From Planctomycetes bacterium UBA1146 (GTDB lineage: Bacteria; Planctomycetota; UBA8108; UBA1146): a DNA stretch of 64,000 bases. A program made the position numbers and the translations under genes. The notes under the pieces were generated by a model, which was not told the DNA's origin, searched no databases, and saw only the letters and a program-made list of their open reading frames with translations. Positions 12,059-21,273 of the stretch are shown here, piece after piece (position 1 is the first letter of the stretch; the number at the start of each line of letters is the position of its first letter). The stretch spans positions 183,655 to 247,654 of the forward strand of contig DCAA01000026.1 of assembly GCA_002311345.1 (NCBI GenBank), written 5' to 3'.

Positions 12059-12296
12059 CAAAATCCTCCCAACAGGGTCCCGCAACCGCCCGGAAAAACT
12101 AACGAGGAAAGGCGGCGGTTGGTCTTTAGACCCTTGTTTCCTGTCTTCCTCAACAGGATGACGACAAAGAACTCGATTTCCCCCGAAAAAAGCGGGAAAT
12201 TGTTCATTTCTCTGATCATCCCGGATTTCGTCCATCTTTTGTAGTCCTTTCTCCTGCAATCTTCATGGTTTACGTTAGTCCAAGGGAGGTAAGAGG

Positions 12297-12839
12297 ATGG
12301 ACGGCGACCAGGCCCCTATTGGAATATTGATCGTTTCGGATCGGGCTTTCCGTGGCGAGTACGAGGATCGAGGAGGTCCGGCGGTCAAGAACTGGCTGGA
12401 GGGCCGCTTCTCCGACCCGCCTCCCTTCGTGCTACGGCTGGTTCCCGATGACATCGATACCATCGAGCAGGAGATCCAGGATCTCGGCACCATCTGCTCG
12501 CTGGTGGTCACCACCGGGGGAACCGGAATCGGTCCTCGTGATTTCACACCGGAGGCAACGAAGCGAGCCTGTAGCACCATGATCCCTGGATTCGGGGAGA
12601 AGATGAGAGCCGCCAGTTGGGAGGCAGTGCCGACCGCGATCCTGTCACGGTCAGTCGCCGGACTGATCGGAACCTGTCTCGTCGTCAATTTGCCAGGAAA
12701 CCCGAAGGCGATCGGCGAGTGTCTGGAGGCCATCTGGTCAGCGATCCCCCATGCCATCGAAATCGCAGGCGGACCGTCCTGGCAAGCACGAGGAGCTGCG
12801 AGAAGTCCTCATCCACCATCGGAGAGCAAATCCTCGTAG
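12297..12839 (+). CDS. mogA: Molybdopterin adenylyltransferase
   Basis: A 180-residue MogA/MoaB-fold protein that adenylates molybdopterin, preparing it for molybdate insertion in molybdenum cofactor synthesis. It begins with the family strand IGILIVSDRAFRGEYEDRGG, carries the signature TTGGTGIGPRDFTPEAT, and ends with the VVNLPGNPKAIGE block. GGAGG precedes the start. Its last 31 bases overlap the 3' end of bshA on the other strand. A MocA/MobA-like enzyme is also encoded in the window, so a molybdoenzyme is expected elsewhere in the genome. Confidence 0.92.
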   Translation: MDGDQAPIGILIVSDRAFRGEYEDRGGPAVKNWLEGRFSDPPPFVLRLVPDDIDTIEQEIQDLGTICSLVVTTGGTGIGPRDFTPEATKRACSTMIPGFGEKMRAASWEAVPTAILSRSVAGLIGTCLVVNLPGNPKAIGECLEAIWSAIPHAIEIAGGPSWQARGAARSPHPPSESKSS

Positions 12840-13939
12840 CACTTCTCGTACGATTCGATGACCCGATCCCAGCCAAACTTATCCACTGCCAACGCTCGAG
12901 CAGTCCGGGACATCTTTTTGCGAAGATCCGTGTCACCGAGAATTTGACTGCAGTGCTGTGCCAGTTGTTCGACATCTCCGACCGGAGCCAGCAACCCCGA
13001 CTCTCCCGATGACACCACCGATGGTATGCCGCCGGAGTGGGTCGCAACAACGGGCAATCCCGATGCCATCGCCTCCAGCGCGGCGAGTCCAAAGGATTCG
13101 CTCTCGCTCGGTAGCAAGAACAGGTCGGAACTTGCCAGCAGCGCTGAGGTATCATCGAGCGGCCCGAGCCATGAAATTCGATGCTCGATCCGCGCTTTTT
13201 TCGCTTCCTCCTGGGAGATTGCCAGATCGGGCCCCTGGCCGATCATCAGCAGGCGTGCGGGGATCTGTGCGGCTCCCCTGGCAAAAGCGGAAATAACATC
13301 GCAGACCCTCTTCACCGGTCGAAAGTTACTGACATGGACGACAAGAAGTTCGTCGGGAGCCGCAAACCTCGCCCGCAGGACAGGATCAGCCCGCTCGGGA
13401 GAATATGACACCGCATCGACAGCATTGGCTATCGTCTGGAGGTCACATTCGGGAGCGAGTTCCTTCCTGGTCGCCTCGCCTAACCAGTCACTGACCACTG
13501 TCACGCTATCACTCTGCTCGATGGCCCAGCGTGTGATCTCGGCATAGGAGGGATCGGCTCCCACCAGCGTGATGTCCGTACCATGAAGGGTCGTCACAAC
13601 CTTCACGTTTCCATCTCGCTGCATATTTCGAGCCAACACTGCCGCCAGTGAATGGGGGATGGCGTAATGAGCGTGGATGATCTCCACACCTTCGGAGTTG
13701 ACGACCTGTAGCAGTTCGTTGGCCAGCGCAAGAGCATAGGGTGGATAGCGAAAGAGCGGATAGGAAGAGACCTGTACCTTGTGAAAGTGAACTCCAGGAG
13801 CGAGCGGATCGAGGCGGAAAGGTCTTTCGTAGGAGACAAAGTGAATCTCGTGTCCACGGGCAGCGAGTCTCATGCCGAGTTCAGCTGCCACCACTCCACT
13901 ACCCCCGTGAGTCGGATGGCATGCCAGCGCAATCTTCAT
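12809..13939 (-). CDS. bshA: N-acetyl-alpha-D-glucosaminyl L-malate synthase BshA
   Basis: A 376-residue GT4 glycosyltransferase of the BshA type, which joins UDP-GlcNAc and L-malate in the first step of bacillithiol synthesis. The diagnostic N-terminus CHPTHGGSGVVAAELG and the IHAHYAIPHSLAAVLARNM segment match BshA rather than generic GT4 enzymes, and the C-terminal sugar-nucleotide site is seen at SESESFGLAALEAMASGLP. The ATG at 13939 overlaps the stop of bshB1 (ATGA), so translation is coupled. It is the last gene of a four-gene operon. Confidence 0.95.
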   Translation of the reverse strand: MKIALACHPTHGGSGVVAAELGMRLAARGHEIHFVSYERPFRLDPLAPGVHFHKVQVSSYPLFRYPPYALALANELLQVVNSEGVEIIHAHYAIPHSLAAVLARNMQRDGNVKVVTTLHGTDITLVGADPSYAEITRWAIEQSDSVTVVSDWLGEATRKELAPECDLQTIANAVDAVSYSPERADPVLRARFAAPDELLVVHVSNFRPVKRVCDVISAFARGAAQIPARLLMIGQGPDLAISQEEAKKARIEHRISWLGPLDDTSALLASSDLFLLPSESESFGLAALEAMASGLPVVATHSGGIPSVVSSGESGLLAPVGDVEQLAQHCSQILGDTDLRKKMSRTARALAVDKFGWDRVIESYEKCYEDLLSDGG

Positions 13940-14724
13940 CGATTCTCGTTTTCTGGCGGATCCACTGGCTCGCAAGAGAGCCCCTCACCGACCACCATGT
14001 CGACCGGATTCGCCACCGCAGGAGGATCCTGCCAGACGATTGCCTCCCCCAGTTCGACACCGGATCGGGATCCAAGATCCCTGGCTCTTCCCTCCACCGC
14101 CGCCATGAACTGAGGGCTGGAGATCTTCGTCGGAGGTCCCTCGTGGGCAGGATCATGGAATTGAGAACGATAACAGCGCACCACCTCCATCTTGCGATTC
14201 CAGTGCTCGGAGATGTCGACGACGATGCTCGGTTCGAACGGAGTGTGGCACATGTAGTAACCAAGCGCCGCAGCCCTGTGCTGTACCACGGCCCCAGTTT
14301 GGGAAGCTGAGGTTCGATAGTGACGGACCCCGCCCAGATAGAGGCTTCGATAGGCCAGCAATCCCGCAGCAGCGTGATCTGGATGGAGATCATTCTTCCA
14401 CGGTGCCAGCACAACCCTCGGGCGGGTTTCCCTGAACACCGCCACCAGAGCCTTGCGCGATTCATCATCGTCACGGATCGATCCATCCGGCAATTCCAGA
14501 CAGGTCCGCCAGTGCACTCCGAGCATCTCGGTGGCGGCTGCTGTCTCTTCGGCACGGAGTTCGGGAGTTCCGCGACTCGACAGTTCTCCCCTGCTCAGAT
14601 CGACGATTCCAACCCTCGACCCACTGGCGATGGTGGCGAGGATCGCACCTCCGATACCAATCTCTGCATCATCCGGATGAGCGGCGATCACCAGCAGATC
14701 GAGTTTTCGATTATCGCTGGCCAT
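13936..14724 (-). CDS. bshB1: Bacillithiol deacetylase BshB1
   Basis: A 262-residue LmbE/PIG-L family zinc hydrolase. The metal motif AHPDDAEIGIGG and the later HPDHAAAG are those of BshB1, which removes the acetyl group from GlcNAc-malate in the second step of bacillithiol synthesis. The SRGTPELRAEE segment is also typical. A GGGGAG lies upstream of the ATG at 14724. The gene overlaps bshC by 14 bases and bshA by four. Zinc-dependent, cytoplasmic. Confidence 0.95.
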   Translation of the reverse strand: MASDNRKLDLLVIAAHPDDAEIGIGGAILATIASGSRVGIVDLSRGELSSRGTPELRAEETAAATEMLGVHWRTCLELPDGSIRDDDESRKALVAVFRETRPRVVLAPWKNDLHPDHAAAGLLAYRSLYLGGVRHYRTSASQTGAVVQHRAAALGYYMCHTPFEPSIVVDISEHWNRKMEVVRCYRSQFHDPAHEGPPTKISSPQFMAAVEGRARDLGSRSGVELGEAIVWQDPPAVANPVDMVVGEGLSCEPVDPPENENR

Positions 14725-16303
14725 CGTGCTGCTCCCCTTTGAGTGCTCGCGATCCGGATTGCCGATTCGAGTCTATGAAAAACTCGTGCATGGAACCATC
14801 CCATCGCACTGCCGCCTGTTCCAGGGTTGTTCTCATCGTGTCGATCACTCCGGTTCCCTGGTGCGCGATCAGATCGAGCAGGTTCCGGTGTCGTTCGGGC
14901 TCGAGACCGCCAGGAAACAGGTTCTCGAGATGCCCCTCTACCCGCTGTCGATGCGTATCGACGCCCCCGTCCAGTCCACGTCTGATGGCCTGTTCGAGTC
15001 GCGTCAGTTGTTGGCGCCAGTTGCGAGCGAGTCGCCTTGCACGCCGTTTGAGGGCAGGATTTGCATCCTCGCGCCGTGCCAGTCGCTCGACCCGATCGAC
15101 GAATGCGGCACCTTCGGCAGCGAGGTCTCGTGCTTCTTCCCTGGCAGCGGCACAACAGATCAGGTCTCTCGCATCGACACCTGGAATGATGAGCCGAGGA
15201 TCGATTCCCTCTGCGGCAATCGCCTCGATTTCGATGGGATCAACAGGACGCAGCCCCGGACGCGGCAGCCAGAGGGGTCGACTGAGATGCCATTGCTTGC
15301 GTACCTCGCGAGTCTCGAGGGTGTAACAGAACTCGGTGGGTCCCAGGATCACCGCAGCAGGATCGATCAAATGGTCCTGAACGATCGTTCTCAGCAGAGC
15401 ATCAGGCGACACCGCTTGTGGATCCTGCGAAACGATCTCGCCAACAGGTCTGCGCATTTCGTGAGGCCTTCTGCGAAGACCATCTTCATCGATGACAAAG
15501 AATGGCTCTCCCCGCGGGATCCCCACCGGAGCCGCAATTCCCATCGATTCCTGTTCGCGGCAAGCGACTTCCACCAGTTCACGGAATCGATCCGATTCCT
15601 GTACCACTCGCTCGACGATGGGACGTTGCAACGTCCGGAACCAGCGCGGAAGAACAGGCAACAGGGCAGTATCGGTGAGCAACTGAGAAAGCAGGGAGAT
15701 GAATTCCGCTGAGGGACCCGATGCGATCGCCGCGGATGCGATCGCGATCGCTTCCGCTCCATGGGGGGCAACTCCGATCGCATCGGAGAGCGCGGCGAGT
15801 CGTTCCTGGGGCAGTTGCCGGTGACGCAGATCATGGAGAGGACGCCGTCCTCCAACGTGGGGATTGCCCGGGTTCTGCCCGGTCAGGAAATAGCCCGGAT
15901 CCAGTTCGCCCGCATCATGGTCATCGTCAGCGACCCAGAAGAGCGGAACCGCCGGGACTCCTGCCGTCTCCAGTTGCTTCGCCAGCACCACCACGGAAAG
16001 CGCCTTCGAGATCCCCAGCAAGGGACCTCCCCACAGTGCCGGCTGCTGTCCGGTGATCACGATACGGATTCGCGGATCCTCGAGCCGCTCGATCGCCTTG
16101 CGTCCCTCGATCGGCAATTCGAGTTTTTCCCAGCGCGGCCGCAGCTCTTCGAGCAATTTTCTCCGTCGCTCGGGATCCGGTTTTCGTCGGCCAATCTCCT
16201 CGATCACCTCGGATGCATCGATGGCGATCTTGCCGATCAGGGCCGAGGCCCTGTCATCGCGGGCTCGAAGCATCTCGAGCAGGTTGTTTTTCTGATCGAC
16301 CAT
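14711..16303 (-). CDS. bshC: Putative cysteine ligase BshC
   Basis: A 530-residue BshC, proposed to add cysteine to GlcN-malate in the last step of bacillithiol synthesis. Evidence is the nucleotide-fold block ITGQQPALWGGPLLGISKAL, the VPLFWVADDDHDAGELD motif, and a coiled-coil region near the C-terminus. Family length is about 530-540 residues. The ATG at 16303 shares a base with the stop of the upstream methyltransferase and has AAGGAG upstream. Coupled upstream to the methyltransferase and downstream to bshB1. Confidence 0.93.
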   Translation of the reverse strand: MVDQKNNLLEMLRARDDRASALIGKIAIDASEVIEEIGRRKPDPERRRKLLEELRPRWEKLELPIEGRKAIERLEDPRIRIVITGQQPALWGGPLLGISKALSVVVLAKQLETAGVPAVPLFWVADDDHDAGELDPGYFLTGQNPGNPHVGGRRPLHDLRHRQLPQERLAALSDAIGVAPHGAEAIAIASAAIASGPSAEFISLLSQLLTDTALLPVLPRWFRTLQRPIVERVVQESDRFRELVEVACREQESMGIAAPVGIPRGEPFFVIDEDGLRRRPHEMRRPVGEIVSQDPQAVSPDALLRTIVQDHLIDPAAVILGPTEFCYTLETREVRKQWHLSRPLWLPRPGLRPVDPIEIEAIAAEGIDPRLIIPGVDARDLICCAAAREEARDLAAEGAAFVDRVERLARREDANPALKRRARRLARNWRQQLTRLEQAIRRGLDGGVDTHRQRVEGHLENLFPGGLEPERHRNLLDLIAHQGTGVIDTMRTTLEQAAVRWDGSMHEFFIDSNRQSGSRALKGEQHDGQR

Positions 16304-17067
16304 CAGTTCTCCTTGGCCCTTCGTGCTACCAGGATCATCCGCTCGCTCTGTCCTGCAAGGTAAGGATCTCCGGCCCAGTTCCCATACACCCGAGAGGATT
16401 CCCAACCGCTAGATTGAATCATCGATTCCAGCTCCTCGATTTCATAGAGGCGAACCGATTCTGTGTAGGTGTGCTCTTCTTCTCCCCGGATCAACACGAC
16501 CTGTTTCTCGACCCTTTTGCCATCTTTGGAGATGGAACGGGTTTCTTCGATGCGGAGATCACCCTGGCTCCTGTGACTGCTGGGAACCAGTCCTGTGATG
16601 AGCGATTTCCGGTCGGGTAAATCGAGCAGGAATCCACCATCTGTGCGCACCACGCGGGCGACCTCCTCCAGCACTGCCAGATTCTCATCGTCAGTGGAGA
16701 GGTATCCAAAAGAAGTGAAGAACATCGCCACGTGATCGAAACTCTCCGCAGCAAACGGCAAGGCTCGGACATCGGATCGGACCAGCAGGGCATCGGCTCC
16801 AAGATTTCTTCTCGCCTCGGCCAGCAGATCGTCGGAAAGATCGAGGGATACCAGATCCAGTCCGGCCTTCTTCAGCCACAGACTGTGTCGACCTGCTCCA
16901 CAGCATAGATCCAGGAACCGTTCTCCTGGAATCGCCCGGAGCCAATCGATGGCGCTGCAAACCTCCCGCTCGGCAGCGATCTCGTCGCGCCATGGATAAA
17001 CCTCCAGGTACCGGGCATCGAAGGCATCCCGGAACCATTCTCGGGTTGTCACGCTCTTCTGGCTCAT
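16303..17067 (-). CDS. Class I SAM-dependent methyltransferase, first gene of the bacillithiol operon
   Basis: A 254-residue Rossmann methyltransferase. Motif I is FLDLCCGAGRHSLWL and the acidic loop is DLVSLDLSDDLLAEA; a post-motif (HVAMFFTSFGYL) sits where the substrate is bound. The start at 17067 follows a GGGAG site. Its stop overlaps the bshC start, so it is probably part of the same pathway. In Chlorobaculum a SAM methyltransferase (NmbA) makes N-methyl-bacillithiol, and this gene is a candidate for the same job, but the assignment rests on context, not on a recognised NmbA signature. Confidence 0.8.
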   Translation of the reverse strand: MSQKSVTTREWFRDAFDARYLEVYPWRDEIAAEREVCSAIDWLRAIPGERFLDLCCGAGRHSLWLKKAGLDLVSLDLSDDLLAEARRNLGADALLVRSDVRALPFAAESFDHVAMFFTSFGYLSTDDENLAVLEEVARVVRTDGGFLLDLPDRKSLITGLVPSSHRSQGDLRIEETRSISKDGKRVEKQVVLIRGEEEHTYTESVRLYEIEELESMIQSSGWESSRVYGNWAGDPYLAGQSERMILVARRAKEN

Positions 17068-17273
17068 ATAGCACTCCCGACGGCGGCCAACCGATCCTGC
17101 ACTTCTCGAGGAACTTCCCCACCAGCACTCAGTGACCGGATCTCCCATCATCCCGTTTCCGGGGTTTCTTCTCAAGTAAACCCTGCCCCTTGCCGTAAGA
17201 ACCTGTTGCCGGTAACGATAAGAGCGGAAATTACCCCAGGAAACGGGATTGGAATGGTGATGGAGGGGGAATC

Positions 17274-19493
17274 GTGGTGACCAGCATCGCTCGTGTGGCA
17301 CTGTCGGTACCACGACATGAGCCCTTCGATTACCGAATTCCGGAGTCGATGTCCCATCAGATCTATCCCGGAGTTCCTGTCCGCGTCCCCTTCGGTCCCA
17401 GTAAACGAGTTGGCTGGGTGGTCGAACTGGTCGACCATTCTCCCCATCCAAAACTTCGTGATATCGAATGCAGGGTGCCCGATGGGGCCGAACTTCCCGC
17501 TGACCTGCTCGGACTGTTGCAGTGGACCGCAGAATATTATCTGTGCGGAATCGGCGAGGTGATCGAGAGTGCAGTACCACGCCCGGTGCGGAATCGTCGA
17601 ATCCGACAGGTTCGTTGGGTGCAACTCACCGATGAGGGGAAGAAGATCGATCCGCAGGATTCGGGCGGGCAGGCGCGAACAAAGATACTCGAACAACTCG
17701 GAACCAACACCGACCCGATACCACTGCGACGCCTCATCGAAACCTGCTCTACCAGCGAGAGTCCGGTCAAGACTCTTTCCAGGCTAGGACTGGTGGAGAT
17801 CTTCGAGGGACTTCCGCCGGAGTTTGGAACCCCGGGTACTGAGAATTTGGAACCCCCTCCGTGGGAACAACCCCCTCCCTTCGAACCGAACCCGGATCAG
17901 TGGCAGGCGATCGACAGGATCAACAGCTGCCTCGAAAGCGCCGAGTTCAGGACCTTCCTGCTCCATGGCGTGACCGGAAGTGGCAAAACCGAGGTCTATA
18001 TCCGTTGCATCCAAAAAGTTCTGGAGAAGGGCCAGGGAGCGCTTGTGCTGCTGCCCGAGATTGCTCTGACACCGCAGGCGGTCGAACGGTTCACGCAACG
18101 TCTCGGTCCGGTCGCCGTACTTCACTCGATGCTTCCTGATACCGAGCGAGCTGTGCACTACGAACGGCTCAGAAGGGGCGAGGTACGCATCGCACTGGGA
18201 GCGCGCAGCGCCGTCTTCGCACCGGTTCCCGACCTGGGAATCATCGTCGTTGACGAGTCCCACGAGTCCTCCTACAAGCAGGAGAACTCTCCCCGGTACC
18301 ATGCCCGTGATGTCGCCGTGATGAGAGCTCACCGTCTAGAAATCCCCTGCATCCTCGGATCAGCGACTCCATCGATGGAGTCGCTGGAGAACGTACGTCG
18401 GGGAAGATACGAACAGCTGCGTCTCGACTCACGAGTCAACGGACGTCCGATGGCACAAATCGAAATCGTCGATCGTCGCAGTGAATCGGTCGGCAAGGGG
18501 AGAGGTGGGCTTCTCTCTGACAGGCTCGTCGAACGAATCCGTTCGACTCTGGGCCGTGGAGAACAGGTATTGCTGTTCCTCAACCGGCGAGGCTTTGCGC
18601 GAAACCTGCAATGCAAAAGCTGCGGCTACTCGGTGCATTGCAAGCAGTGCGATATCCCCCTCACCTACCACAAGAAAAAAGATCATTCTCAGTGCCACTA
18701 CTGTGGCGAGAGGCAATCTGTTTCCGACCGTTGCCCCCGCTGTAAGTTTGGCGGCCTTCGGCAACGATCTCCGGGAACAGAACGAATCGAGAAATCCCTG
18801 ATCGCCCTGTTCCCCGACGTGGAAATCGGGCGTCTCGATCGCGATACCGTGACCAGTTCTGCCCGCATGGAGGCAATCCTTGGACGTTTCAGGGCGGGGA
18901 AAACGGGAATCCTGGTGGGAACCCAGATGGTCGCAAAAGGCCACGACATTCCCGGGGTCACCCTGGTCGGGGTGCTCGATGCGGATATCGCCCTGGGGCT
19001 ACCAGACTTCCGTTCAGCCGAGAGAGCCGCCCAGTTGCTGTGTCAGGTCGCTGGACGCGCCGGTAGGGGAGAATTACCGGGTCATGTAGTGCTCCAGACC
19101 AGGCAACCGGAACACTACGCACTGCTGTGCGCCGCTCGCCAGGATCTGGACCAACTTCTAAAAGAAGAAGATGTGGTGCGGAAGCTCCTCAAGTATCCCC
19201 CCCATGGACATCTTGCCCGCCTGCTGTGCGAGGATCCGGACGAACGCAGGGTGATCCAGAGTGCCCAGGGCCTCGTCGATGCGATGAAGGAATGTCCCGG
19301 TGATAGTGTGCAGATTCTCGGCCCTGCACCGGCACCTCTCGAGCGACTGAGGGGCCGTTACCGTCAGCACATCCTCCTCAAGTGCACAGATCGGAAACCG
19401 ATCCGAGATGTGGCCCGTATTGCGCTCGATGAGAAACCGAAATGGGCATCTACCCGCATCTCTGTGGACATTGACCCACAGAACATGCTCTAG
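17274..19493 (+). CDS. priA: Primosomal replication restart helicase PriA
   Basis: A 739-residue PriA, a 3'-5' DNA helicase that reloads the replisome at stalled forks. It has an N-terminal 3' DNA-binding domain, Walker A at LHGVTGSGKTEVY, a DESH Walker B, and the zinc-binding insertion with paired Cys motifs (CKSCGYSVHCKQC, then CHYCGERQSVSDRCPRC). The C-terminal helicase motif V-VI region GTQMVAKGHD and QVAGRAGRG is intact. Start is GTG at 17274 or GTG at 17277, both downstream of GGAGGGGG. It is divergent from the methyltransferase gene. Confidence 0.95.
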   Translation: MVTSIARVALSVPRHEPFDYRIPESMSHQIYPGVPVRVPFGPSKRVGWVVELVDHSPHPKLRDIECRVPDGAELPADLLGLLQWTAEYYLCGIGEVIESAVPRPVRNRRIRQVRWVQLTDEGKKIDPQDSGGQARTKILEQLGTNTDPIPLRRLIETCSTSESPVKTLSRLGLVEIFEGLPPEFGTPGTENLEPPPWEQPPPFEPNPDQWQAIDRINSCLESAEFRTFLLHGVTGSGKTEVYIRCIQKVLEKGQGALVLLPEIALTPQAVERFTQRLGPVAVLHSMLPDTERAVHYERLRRGEVRIALGARSAVFAPVPDLGIIVVDESHESSYKQENSPRYHARDVAVMRAHRLEIPCILGSATPSMESLENVRRGRYEQLRLDSRVNGRPMAQIEIVDRRSESVGKGRGGLLSDRLVERIRSTLGRGEQVLLFLNRRGFARNLQCKSCGYSVHCKQCDIPLTYHKKKDHSQCHYCGERQSVSDRCPRCKFGGLRQRSPGTERIEKSLIALFPDVEIGRLDRDTVTSSARMEAILGRFRAGKTGILVGTQMVAKGHDIPGVTLVGVLDADIALGLPDFRSAERAAQLLCQVAGRAGRGELPGHVVLQTRQPEHYALLCAARQDLDQLLKEEDVVRKLLKYPPHGHLARLLCEDPDERRVIQSAQGLVDAMKECPGDSVQILGPAPAPLERLRGRYRQHILLKCTDRKPIRDVARIALDEKPKWASTRISVDIDPQNML

Positions 19494-19502
19494 AATTGCA
19501 GA

Positions 19503-19537
19503 AGCGGGCCAACCACGCGATCCGTGGCTGGCCCGCT
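19503..19537. terminator. Long hairpin between convergent priA and HU genes
   Basis: AGCGGGCCA pairs with TGGCCCGCT, with a further CCACG/CGTGG stem inside and a five-base loop; one mismatch. It lies 10 bases beyond the priA stop and 28 bases beyond the HU stop on the other strand. No U-tract is present, so it may act in both directions. Confidence 0.6.
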
Positions 19538-19564
19538 GCATGCTCGCGTCGAATTCTCCAGTGC

Positions 19565-19834
19565 CTAGATCATCTCCTTGAAGTTCTTGGATGGCTTGAA
19601 GGCAACGCTCTTCGACGCTTTGATCTTGATGGTTTCGCCGGTCTGAGGATTGCGGCCCATGCGAGCGGCCCTGTGGCGAACACTGAAAGTACCAAATCCA
19701 ACAACCTGGACCGAATTGTCATTCTTCACACCGGTCTTGACGGCATCGATTACCGCGTTGACTGCACGCTCAGCACCAGCTTTGGATTCACCGAGATTAT
19801 CCTGAACAGCTGCTACGAGATCGGCCTTGTTCAT
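19565..19834 (-). CDS. HU-family nucleoid DNA-binding protein
   Basis: An 89-residue histone-like protein. The sequence begins MNKADLVAAVQDNLG and carries the beta-arm region GFGTFSVRHRAARMGRNP followed by the conserved TGETIKIKAS, as in HU/IHF proteins that bend DNA. HU is normally a dimer in the cytoplasm. The ATG at 19834 has AAAAGGAG at the usual spacing; an upstream 50-codon extension is not supported. Confidence 0.95.
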   Translation of the reverse strand: MNKADLVAAVQDNLGESKAGAERAVNAVIDAVKTGVKNDNSVQVVGFGTFSVRHRAARMGRNPQTGETIKIKASKSVAFKPSKNFKEMI

Positions 19835-20223
19835 GACCACTCCTTTTCTTCGAGTGCGGTCTTCGCCACACCCTGCCTGCAATCGGACGGAACGCCCCGG
19901 ACCGATTCGACGGGGAGAGAGAACTCCTCCCTCTCCGTTGCAGCCCAGTTCCTCCTCTCGGACCGGGAACTTCCCGACCCGCACCCACCACGCCAGGATG
20001 AGGCACCCGGCGAGAAAGCGCCAGTATGGGAGTTCAGACAGGGCCGGGAAACCAGTGCCTGGAAGATTTCCTCTGCAGATTTCCAGGATAGTCAGCCAGG
20101 AACCTAATGGGGGGATTCTGGCGTTGGCGAAAAGATCGGCTCCGGTATAACATCGCCTCTGGGAGGGGGGTCGTCTGAATCACCCTCCCCGACGATGCCG
20201 TGTCCCTCCCGATCGGAGTACGA
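19835..20223. other. Divergent intergenic region, HU / selenium operon
   Basis: A 389-base region without a convincing gene. It must hold the HU promoter (minus strand; none recognised) and the promoter of the selenocysteine unit (see 20124-20151). A GGGAGGG/CCCTCCC inverted repeat with a 15-base loop occupies 20161-20189, between that promoter and the next start codon. Open frames across it are shadows or have no ribosome site. Confidence 0.6.
20124..20151 (+). promoter_or_regulatory. Possible sigma-70 type promoter of the selenocysteine operon
   Basis: TTGGCG at 20124-20129 and TATAAC at 20146-20151 are 16 bases apart and lie 72 bases upstream of the DUF3108 start. Box identity is good but based on reading alone. 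Confidence 0.4.
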
Positions 20224-21273
20224 ATGATTTCCGGTGTGCTGGCTCTACTGCTGCTGCTGGGACCTCTCGATGACCCCCTTGGAGTCGAGGTGGATGATCG
20301 ACCCGTTGGGGGCGATTCACAGCCTGCCTATCCGATTCCTGGTCTCGCCCGTGAGGATCTCGCCGGGATCGTTCCCGCTGCCTTGCCGCTGGGAGAAAGA
20401 CTGGTCTTCCGGGCGACGGTCGAGTGGAAGGGAGCCCACTTGCTCGTCGGGTACTTCGAGCTTGCTGCCTGGGCAGATTCAGACTCGAAGAAAGTTCTCC
20501 ATGGCAGGGGTAAGGGAGAGCGTTTCGGATATGAACTCGACCAGAGAATTATCAGCGTTCTCGAATCCGATGGTGTTCGACCTCTGAGTTTTTTCAACAT
20601 CCAGAGAGGGAGCGAACATCACACCAAGAAGTTGATCTTCCAGGACGACAAGATCCTTTATTTCAAGCAATCGCACTGCCGGGATAAAGAGTGCGAAAAG
20701 CAAGAACACTTCATGTCCGAAGTAGCATGGAAAGGCCTTATCCCCTGGGGGACAAAGAAAGCCCACTGTTTCCAAAAAGATTGCAAGAACCCGCATCACG
20801 AGCTCTGGTTCGAACGAGAAACACATCAGGTAGACGAACCATATGTCGACCTACTTACTGCGATCTACGTTGCCCGAACTGCCACTTTTACTCCCGATGG
20901 CGAATCGCTCGTCATCCCGGTTGTCAACGATGACTCTCGCTGGTTCGTCATCGTTAAACCACTGAGTCGGGGGAAACTGAAGGTGGAAGAAGGGGAGTAT
21001 GATGCCATCGAGTTGAGTCTCTCTCCCGTCTCTTCTGACGGTGATACGAAGAAACGATTCAAGGGACTCTTCGGTATCCACGGTACTCTGAGAGTGTGGA
21101 TCGACTCTGTCACCGGTAAGCCACTTCTCATCAGCGGAACACTCCCCATCTCGATCCTGAATCTGCAGGCGCGCATCGAACTGATTTCTTCCGGAGACGC
21201 GGGAGTGGTCAAAGTTCGCCACGCGGCGAGAACCAACAGTTCTGCGGGCCTTTCCAGGGAAGGCTCTCTATGA
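20224..21273 (+). CDS. DUF3108-type exported protein
   Basis: A 349-residue protein with an N-terminal hydrophobic stretch (MISGVLALLLLLGPLDD) and a body resembling DUF3108: a beta-rich domain with PLGERLVFRATVEWKG, GERFGYELDQRIISVLES and, near the end, FGIHGTLRVWIDSVTGKPL. The family is envelope-associated in Gram-negative bacteria with unclear function. Four Cys in the middle (HCRDKEC, HCFQKDC) are unusual for it and could bind metal or form disulfides. Start ATG at 20224 follows GGAG; a GTG at 20200 is less likely. Its stop overlaps the selA start (ATGA), so it is translated with the selenium genes. Confidence 0.7.
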   Translation: MISGVLALLLLLGPLDDPLGVEVDDRPVGGDSQPAYPIPGLAREDLAGIVPAALPLGERLVFRATVEWKGAHLLVGYFELAAWADSDSKKVLHGRGKGERFGYELDQRIISVLESDGVRPLSFFNIQRGSEHHTKKLIFQDDKILYFKQSHCRDKECEKQEHFMSEVAWKGLIPWGTKKAHCFQKDCKNPHHELWFERETHQVDEPYVDLLTAIYVARTATFTPDGESLVIPVVNDDSRWFVIVKPLSRGKLKVEEGEYDAIELSLSPVSSDGDTKKRFKGLFGIHGTLRVWIDSVTGKPLLISGTLPISILNLQARIELISSGDAGVVKVRHAARTNSSAGLSREGSL

